Shown here one piece after another: positions 5,966-10,629 of a stretch of DNA of 10,629 nt (position 1 is its first letter; each line of letters begins with the position of its first letter). The notes beneath the pieces are model-generated. The model saw nothing but the letters and a program-made list of their open reading frames with translations. It was not told the origin of the DNA and searched no databases. Origin of the DNA: Clostridiales bacterium (GTDB lineage: Bacteria > Bacillota > Clostridia > Saccharofermentanales > UBA5734); assembly GCA_003451915.1 (NCBI GenBank), contig DMJC01000134.1, positions 1 to 10,629 of the forward strand, written 5' to 3'. The position numbers and the translations under genes were made by a program.

Positions 5966-6182
5966 CGAGTAACAAGTAACGAGTAACAAGGAACAAGTAA
6001 CGAGTAACAAGTTAGGGTGAAAAGTGAAAGGTGAAGGATGAAGAATGAAGGATGAAGAATGATTGGTTAAAAAGGTTACCTTCAGCGCAATATTGTGGCT
6101 TCGCCGCATAATCTCGCGGAGCGACCATCCTTCATCCTTCATTTTTCATTTTTCATCCTTCACTTTTCACCTTTCACTTATG
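5961..6182. repeat. Heptanucleotide fold-back element 2 (complete)
   Basis: The array begins at the operon's last stop codon. The left arm holds seven units of AGTAACG/AGTAACA/AGGAACA (5961-6009), AGTTAGG, then TGAAAAG, TGAAAGG, TGAAGGA, TGAAGAA, TGAAGGA, TGAAGAA and TGATTGG to 6066. The core (6067-6126) carries an AAGGT/ACCTT dyad (6072-6082), a CAATATTG palindrome, GGC/GCC around TTC (6097-6105) and TCGC/GCGA around GGA (6114-6124). The right arm is inverted: ATCCTTC twice, ATTTTTC twice, ATCCTTC, ACTTTTC, ACCTTTC and ACTTATG (6127-6182). Its reverse complement aligns closely with the TGAA part of the left arm. No gene is visible from 5966 to 6306; the remainder, 6183-6306, holds the nrdJ promoter and leader. 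Confidence 0.9.
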
Positions 6183-6229
6183 TCACCTAATCTTAATATT
6201 TCGAACTCGTAAAAAATGTATGATTTGTC

Positions 6230-6259
6230 TTGCCATCCCCAAGATTTAGTGGCTATAAT
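6230..6259 (+). promoter_or_regulatory. nrdJ promoter
   Basis: The -35 box TTGCCA (6230-6235) and perfect -10 box TATAAT (6254-6259) have an 18-base spacer. Transcription should begin near 6266, giving a leader of about 41 bases before the ATG at 6307. The spacer is almost completely occupied by the first NrdR-type box. Confidence 0.7.
6237..6252. promoter_or_regulatory. NrdR box 1 (candidate)
   Basis: CCCCAAGATTTAGTGG matches the established 16 bp NrdR consensus (acaCwAtATaTwGtgt) at about 11 positions, including the strongly conserved C, A, AT, T and G. It lies between -35 and -10, so binding of the repressor NrdR, which senses ATP/dATP, would block RNA polymerase. Confidence 0.7.
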
Positions 6260-6267
6260 AATCCTTA

Positions 6268-6283
6268 CCCCAAGATCATGTGT
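6268..6283. promoter_or_regulatory. NrdR box 2 (candidate)
   Basis: CCCCAAGATCATGTGT matches the same consensus at about 11 of 16 positions and shares the 9-mer CCCCAAGAT with box 1. The centres are 31 bp apart, about three helical turns, the tandem arrangement known for NrdR-controlled promoters. It covers the region just downstream of the predicted transcription start. Confidence 0.68.
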
Positions 6284-6306
6284 TCAATTCAAGGGAGGAT
6301 TCATTC

Positions 6307-9300
6307 ATGGCCAGCTTGCACAAATTGATCACCCGATATTACACCCGTGCCCTAATCGGCCATCCTGACCTGACAGTTTATGATCTTTTCCAATGGGACC
6401 GGCGAAATGTCCTGCTCAAGGACTGGAAGAGCGGCCGCATCCTGACCGATATGAGGGATCTGGAATTCCCTGCGCATTATTCGCAGAATGCCTGCGACAT
6501 CATTGCTTCGAAATATTTCCGCAAAGCCGGTGTGCCGACCGAGACCGGCGCCGAAAACAGCATGCGCCAGGTTGCGCATCGCATGGTCAATTTCTGGGTT
6601 TCAGCCCTGGTTGAAGAAGGACTGCTGGATACCGGCGAACAACGCCAGATTCTATATGACGAACTGGTTTATTGCCTGCTCAACCAGATGTATGCGCCTA
6701 ATTCGCCGCAGTGGTTCAACACGGGACTCAAGCAAAGCTACGGCATCACCGGCGGCCAGAATGGCTTGTGGTATTATGATGAAAAGACCGGCCAGGTTGT
6801 CGAGTCAGCGGACGATTACACCCGTACGCAGGCTTCGGCCTGTTTTATCCTCTCAATCGAGGACAAATTGCTTGGGCCGCATTCGATCACCGAAGAGTAT
6901 GTTACCGAAACCAAGCTTTTCAAGGGCGGTTCCGGAACGGGCACTAATTTTTCCAGCCTGCGTGCCGAGGGCGAACGCCTGTCCGGCGGCGGCAATTCTT
7001 CCGGCCTGATGAGCTTCCTGAAAGGATTTGACCGCAACGCCGGCGCGATCAAATCAGGCGGCACGACGCGGCGGGCGGCCAAAATGGTCTGCCTCGATAT
7101 CGACCATCCTGAAATCGAAACGTTTATTCTTTGGAAAGCTCGCGAAGAAGACAAAGCGCGTGCGCTGGCCAAGATGGGTTATGACGCCGACATGGAAGGC
7201 GAAGCCTACCAGACCGTTTCCGGTCAGAACAGCAACAACTCGGTCCGCCTGTCCAACGAGTTCATGCGCAAGGTCGAAAATCTAAAAGAAGAGCCCGATG
7301 CAACGCTGCGGCTGAAAGGCCGCATGGACAGCTCGATTGACCGTGACGTCCGTGTCGACCATCTCTGGCGCATTTTCAACGAATCGGCCTGGAAATGTGC
7401 TGATCCGGCACCGCAATTTGATGACACCTTTAATGAATGGCATACCTGTCCCGCTGGCGAAGACGGCCAGATCGGCGCCCGCCATAACCGGCTCAACTCA
7501 ACCAACCCTTGCGGCGAATATGCTTTCCTTGATGACACCAGCTGCAATCTGGCTTCGATCAACGTCCTGCGTTTTTTCAATGAAGCTGACGGCAGTTTTG
7601 ACCTGGCAGGCTACCGCCATCTGATCGCTCTAGTTCAACTGGTGCTGGAAGCTTCGATTCACTGGGGCCATTTCCCGACACCGGACATTGCCCGCAAAAC
7701 CTGGCTGTTCCGCAGCACCGGCCTTGGCATGGCCAATCTGGCCGCGCTGCTGATGGTGCTTGGCCTGCCCTACGATTCCGAAGACGCCCGTGCTGTCGCC
7801 GCTGCGCTGGTTGGCATTCTGACCGGCCGCAGCTACCATGTGTCAGCCTTGATGGCTGAGAGGGCCGGACCATTTGCCAAATACGAATTAAATCGCGAGC
7901 ACATGCTGCGGGTTGTCCGCAATCACGCCCGCGTGGCCGGCGCCCTGGAGGATGAGTTTGAAAGCCTTTCATACCAGCCGCTGTGCGTCAGCCATCAGCG
8001 CCTGCTCGATCTCGGGCTTGCCGACCTGAGCGAGGCACTGAAAAATGACTGGCTGGCTGCCATTGCCGCCGGCGAAAAGCATGGCTACCGCAACGCTCAG
8101 GTCTCGGTCATGGCGCCGACAGGTACAATTTCCTTTGCCATGGATTGCTCATCAACCAGCGTTGAACCCTTTTTCTCACATGTCGTATACAAAAAGCTGA
8201 TCGGCGGCGGCTCGATGAAACTGGCCAATCCCTCGATCGGGGCTGCCCTCAGCCGTCTGGGCTATTCAGCTGATGAAGCCCAGGCGATACTCGACTATAT
8301 CTCGCGTGAAGAAGAAGGGCAGATTGTCGACGGCAAAATTGAAGGTGCACCTTTCCTGAAAGACGAGCACCTGGCGGTCTTTGACACAGCCAACCAGTGT
8401 GGCAGCGGCAAACGCTATATCCATTTCATGGGTCATGTCCTGATGGTGGCTGCTTTGACGCCTTTACTGTCCGGCGCCATTTCCAAAACAGTCAATCTGC
8501 CGCGCGAAGCGACAGTGGAGGATTTTGAAGAGGTCGTCATGACATCCTGGAAACTAGGTGTCAAAGACATAACCCTGTATCGCGACGGTTCTAAGATCGC
8601 CCAGCCGCTCAACTTGCGTCTGGAAAACAAGGATGCGGCTGTCGACCTTGATAATCTGGCTTATCAGCCACTGCTGGAATATGCCCGCCGGGCTCAGTCC
8701 CGGCTCATCGAAATTGATCGTGAGACTGCGCAGCACCGGTTTTCCCGCCGCGACAAACCGGTCGGCATCCGTTCCGGCCACACCCACCCGGCTCAGATTG
8801 AAGATGTTAAAATCTATACAACCGTCAACCGCAACAGCACCGGCGAGATATCGGAGATCTATATCACCACGGACCGCGAAGGCACGCTGATCATGGGCTT
8901 GCTGAACTCACTTTCCAAGACGATCTCGGTCATGCTGCAGTATCATATTCCGCCGCAGAACATATCCAAGATGCTGCGCGGTCAAAAATATGAACCTTAC
9001 GGTTTTGTGACACGCCATCCATACATCAAATACTGTACATCGGTATCTGACTTGATCAGCAAGATTATCGACATTGAAATCGGTGATTATTCACGCTGCC
9101 AGGTCAAACCCGAATCAGCAACTGACGCACTGATTGTTGCTGAACAAAGCATGAACTATGCCATGGCAGCCAGTCAGGCTGCCGATGAAATATTGACCGG
9201 TGCTGCTTTCCCGGGCCGTTCTGAGCCGGAATACTCTACAGGTGTTCAAGCCGAACCCAGCGCCAACGGATCAGCTGCTTCAGCCAAACCTGCGGAAACC

Positions 9301-9420
9301 CGCAACATGGAACGCCTTTATGACGGTTCAACCTGCCCAGCCTGTTCCAGCACCCGCATGGCGCAGAACGGAACCTGCAAAGTCTGCCTCGACTGCGGCG
9401 CGACGACAGGATGTTCATGA
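6307..9420 (+). CDS. nrdJ: Adenosylcobalamin-dependent (class II) ribonucleoside-diphosphate reductase
   Basis: This 1037-residue enzyme reduces ribonucleotides to deoxyribonucleotides using a B12-derived thiyl radical and needs no oxygen. The ATG at 6307 lies eight bases after GGGAGG (6293-6298); an upstream in-frame ATG at 6280 precedes that site. Key residues are Cys179 (ASACFIL) and Cys413 (TSCNLAS) as the reducible pair, and Asn400-Pro-Cys402-Gly-Glu404 as the active-site loop with radical Cys402. APTGTIS and TLYRDGSK (756-763) are typical of NrdJ. A TSCPD-type domain lies at about 817-930. The tail has Cys1010-x2-Cys1013, Cys1024-x2-Cys1027, Cys1030 and Cys1036, resembling a zinc ribbon plus the redox tail that regenerates the active site. 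The length suits the long NrdJ type with a TSCPD domain. It is transcribed alone, probably under NrdR repression. Confidence 0.96.
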   Translation: MASLHKLITRYYTRALIGHPDLTVYDLFQWDRRNVLLKDWKSGRILTDMRDLEFPAHYSQNACDIIASKYFRKAGVPTETGAENSMRQVAHRMVNFWVSALVEEGLLDTGEQRQILYDELVYCLLNQMYAPNSPQWFNTGLKQSYGITGGQNGLWYYDEKTGQVVESADDYTRTQASACFILSIEDKLLGPHSITEEYVTETKLFKGGSGTGTNFSSLRAEGERLSGGGNSSGLMSFLKGFDRNAGAIKSGGTTRRAAKMVCLDIDHPEIETFILWKAREEDKARALAKMGYDADMEGEAYQTVSGQNSNNSVRLSNEFMRKVENLKEEPDATLRLKGRMDSSIDRDVRVDHLWRIFNESAWKCADPAPQFDDTFNEWHTCPAGEDGQIGARHNRLNSTNPCGEYAFLDDTSCNLASINVLRFFNEADGSFDLAGYRHLIALVQLVLEASIHWGHFPTPDIARKTWLFRSTGLGMANLAALLMVLGLPYDSEDARAVAAALVGILTGRSYHVSALMAERAGPFAKYELNREHMLRVVRNHARVAGALEDEFESLSYQPLCVSHQRLLDLGLADLSEALKNDWLAAIAAGEKHGYRNAQVSVMAPTGTISFAMDCSSTSVEPFFSHVVYKKLIGGGSMKLANPSIGAALSRLGYSADEAQAILDYISREEEGQIVDGKIEGAPFLKDEHLAVFDTANQCGSGKRYIHFMGHVLMVAALTPLLSGAISKTVNLPREATVEDFEEVVMTSWKLGVKDITLYRDGSKIAQPLNLRLENKDAAVDLDNLAYQPLLEYARRAQSRLIEIDRETAQHRFSRRDKPVGIRSGHTHPAQIEDVKIYTTVNRNSTGEISEIYITTDREGTLIMGLLNSLSKTISVMLQYHIPPQNISKMLRGQKYEPYGFVTRHPYIKYCTSVSDLISKIIDIEIGDYSRCQVKPESATDALIVAEQSMNYAMAASQAADEILTGAAFPGRSEPEYSTGVQAEPSANGSAASAKPAETRNMERLYDGSTCPACSSTRMAQNGTCKVCLDCGATTGCS

Positions 9421-9480
9421 AATTTCTGTGTGTGTCAGTCGCTCAGACAGGTCCTCGGCTGCGGAAAACCGCCAACACCT

Positions 9481-9561
9481 AAAAAGCCTGACTTCTCGCA
9501 GCTCGCCTCCGCAGCCGCAATGCGGCGACGACCAGCGGGCGAAGAGAAGACCAGGCTTTTC
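9481..9561. terminator. Compound bidirectional terminator between nrdJ and the convergent gene
   Basis: AAAAGCCTG (9482-9490) pairs with CAGGCTTTT (9552-9560), and inside it CTTCTC (9492-9497) pairs with GAGAAG (9544-9549). The interior holds a further hairpin, GCCGC/GCGGC around AAT (9514-9526). T-runs follow the stem on the plus strand (TTTTCCTTT) and on the minus strand (complement of AAAAA at 9481-9485), so it can serve both convergent genes. Upstream, 9461-9472 holds a small GCGG-AAAA-CCGC hairpin. Confidence 0.75.
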
Positions 9562-9563
9562 CT

Positions 9564-10385
9564 TTACCAACCTAACGTTCTCAGATAGTTCCGGCTGATC
9601 TCGACAGCTTCCAGGCGGCTGCGGCCGACGGTCTCATCTTGTTCGACGACGACCCAGCTAGCGCCAGCGTCAACAGACGCAGCCAGGATGGAAGGGATGT
9701 CATTCTGGCCGAGGCCCAGTGGACGGAATTCAAAATAACCTTTGCTTTTTTCTTCTTTGGTTTCGATGCCGATCAGCTCGTAGAACTTACCGCCAGCACC
9801 TTCTTTGAAAAAGTCTTTAAGATGGACAACCGGTACACGGCCGTTGTATTTGCGGATGTAAGCGGCAGGGTCCTGACCGGCGACTTTAATCCAGCAGGTA
9901 TCTGGTTCGACTTGCAGTTGTTTTGGGGTTGTGCCGGCGTACAGCTCATCGAGCGCAAAATTGCCGTTGGGCATGACTTTAAACTCAAAGTCGTGGTTGT
10001 GATACAGCAGTTGCAGACCGGCTGCGGCACAGGCATCACCGAAGCGGGCAATATCAGCGGCAACTGCTGCATAGGCAGGATCACCCGGGCGCTCGCCTTC
10101 CATCAGGTAAGGCACAACAATATACTGGCAGCCAAGATATTTATAGGTTTCGATAACTTTGCCAATATCAGCACGCATCTCGAAGAAAGGAACATGCGCT
10201 GAAACCGCCGGCAGACCGACTTCGTCGAGAACAGATTTGATTTCTTCTTTGCTATAAGTGTAGAGACCGGCGAGTTCTACACCGGCATAACCCATGGCTT
10301 TCAGCTTCAGCATCGTTCCGCGGAAATCAGCGGCAGCCTCGTCACGGACAGAATAGACTTGTACGGCAACTGGCAATGTTTTCAT
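9564..10385 (-). CDS. Sugar phosphate isomerase/epimerase (IolE-like TIM barrel)
   Basis: A 273-residue cytoplasmic xylose-isomerase-like barrel, shorter than the two in the operon and distinct from them. Likely metal ligands are Glu134 (HDFEF), Asp162 (EPDTCW), His188 (VVHLKDF) and Glu248 (VVVEQDE), so the site appears complete. The opening PVAVQVYSVRDEAAAD and the stretches YAGVELAGL (33-41) and SAHVPF (62-67) are typical. The Asp-x-x-Trp form (DTCW) is common in inosose dehydratase and sugar epimerase branches. The start is taken at 10385, because upstream in-frame codons run through the promoter; GAAGG lies about nine bases before it. It is monocistronic as far as the window shows. Substrate unknown: a keto-sugar or inosose is plausible (inference). 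Confidence 0.92.
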   Translation of the reverse strand: MKTLPVAVQVYSVRDEAAADFRGTMLKLKAMGYAGVELAGLYTYSKEEIKSVLDEVGLPAVSAHVPFFEMRADIGKVIETYKYLGCQYIVVPYLMEGERPGDPAYAAVAADIARFGDACAAAGLQLLYHNHDFEFKVMPNGNFALDELYAGTTPKQLQVEPDTCWIKVAGQDPAAYIRKYNGRVPVVHLKDFFKEGAGGKFYELIGIETKEEKSKGYFEFRPLGLGQNDIPSILAASVDAGASWVVVEQDETVGRSRLEAVEISRNYLRTLGW

Positions 10386-10402
10386 AGGTGAAACCTTCTT
10401 TC

Positions 10403-10424
10403 TGTAAATAATTAAATATTTACA
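10403..10424. promoter_or_regulatory. 22 bp near-palindromic operator at the transcription start
   Basis: TGTAAATA (10403-10410) and TATTTACA (10417-10424) are exact inverted arms around the six bases ATTAAA. With the -10 at 10433-10428 on the minus strand, transcription starts near 10421, inside the dyad. A repressor bound here would block initiation. The cognate regulator is not identifiable. Confidence 0.6.
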
Positions 10425-10427
10425 ATT

Positions 10428-10456
10428 ATTATACAAGAGTATCAAACCTGTGACAA
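10428..10456 (-). promoter_or_regulatory. Promoter of the isomerase/epimerase gene at 9564-10385
   Basis: On the minus strand, TTGTCA (10456-10451) and a perfect TATAAT (10433-10428) are 17 bases apart. The predicted start is near 10421, about 36 bases before the ATG at 10385. Confidence 0.75.
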
Positions 10457-10458
10457 TC

Positions 10459-10490
10459 ATCAACAAAAGTGGTGATCAACAAAAGTGGTG
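10459..10490. repeat. Perfect 16 bp tandem duplication upstream of -35
   Basis: ATCAACAAAAGTGGTG occurs twice back to back (10459-10474 and 10475-10490), ending two bases from the -35 box of the minus-strand promoter. It could be a pair of activator sites or a recent slippage duplication. Beyond it, 10491-10596 shows only AT-rich short palindromes (10506-10515 and 10512-10521) and no gene. Confidence 0.8.
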
Positions 10491-10596
10491 AACTGGAATA
10501 ATTTCAAATGCATTTTAAAATTACAAAGACTGATCCAAATTCAACGAATAAACCTTGGCATGTGAAGCAGCAATTTGGTAAAATTTATAGAGGCTC

Positions 10597-10629
10597 CCTT
10601 CACCGACCTGAGCTTCGCTCAGGTTTCAC
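10597..10629. repeat. Heptanucleotide fold-back element 3 (cut by window end)
   Basis: CCTTCAC (10597-10603), CGA, CCTGAGC (10607-10613), loop TTC, GCTCAGG (10617-10623) and TTTCAC (10624-10629) reproduce, unit for unit, the stretch at 1657-1689 of element 1. The element presumably continues to the right. Confidence 0.8.

Noticed and set aside
10403..10424. Rex or catabolite-control (cre) operator
   Set aside because: The arms are spaced too widely for the 18 bp Rex site and the CG centre of cre is missing.
10555..10584. Plus-strand promoter TTGGCA, 18 bases, TAAAAT
   Set aside because: The boxes are acceptable but the region is AT-rich and leads only into the repeat element; no gene is visible before the window ends.

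Overview
The window looks like the chromosome of an anaerobic, probably Firmicutes-type (Clostridia or Negativicutes-like) bacterium. This rests on strong GGAGG ribosome-binding sites before nearly every gene, sigma-A-type promoters, a B12-dependent (class II) ribonucleotide reductase with NrdR-type operator sites, a YeiL-like Crp/Fnr regulator, and several sugar-handling TIM-barrel enzymes. The taxonomy is inference only; no rRNA or marker gene is present.

Layout, left to right. (1) The start of a sugar ABC transporter ATPase runs leftward off the window. (2) A divergent intergenic region (291-565) holds nested inverted repeats that abut a good promoter. (3) An uncharacterised TIM-barrel-type protein follows (566-1420, +). 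(4) Next is a ~300 bp fold-back element of heptanucleotide repeats and mini-hairpins, filling the whole space between two convergent stop codons. (5) A YeiL-like Crp/Fnr regulator (1719-2432, -) is divergent from (6) a four-gene operon (2544-5965, +): an aldo/keto reductase, a VOC/glyoxalase-fold protein and two tandem, homologous xylose-isomerase-like TIM barrels. (7) A second heptamer fold-back element starts exactly at the operon's last stop codon. (8) The class II ribonucleotide reductase nrdJ (6307-9420, +) has a promoter carrying two NrdR boxes 31 bp apart. (9) A compound bidirectional terminator separates it from (10) a third, distinct sugar phosphate isomerase/epimerase-like gene (9564-10385, -), whose promoter has a 22 bp near-palindrome at its start site and a 16 bp tandem duplication upstream of -35. 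(11) A third copy of the fold-back repeat begins at the right edge.

Working hypothesis: the reductase, VOC protein, two barrels and possibly the 566-1420 protein form a catabolic route for an unusual sugar, glycoside or cyclitol taken up by the ABC transporter, with the Crp/Fnr protein as local regulator. The substrate cannot be read from sequence. The most unusual feature is the family of heptamer fold-back elements. They are built from diverged 7-mers in opposite orientation around cores of triloop hairpins, and the motif GCGAAGC (or its complement) recurs in all three.
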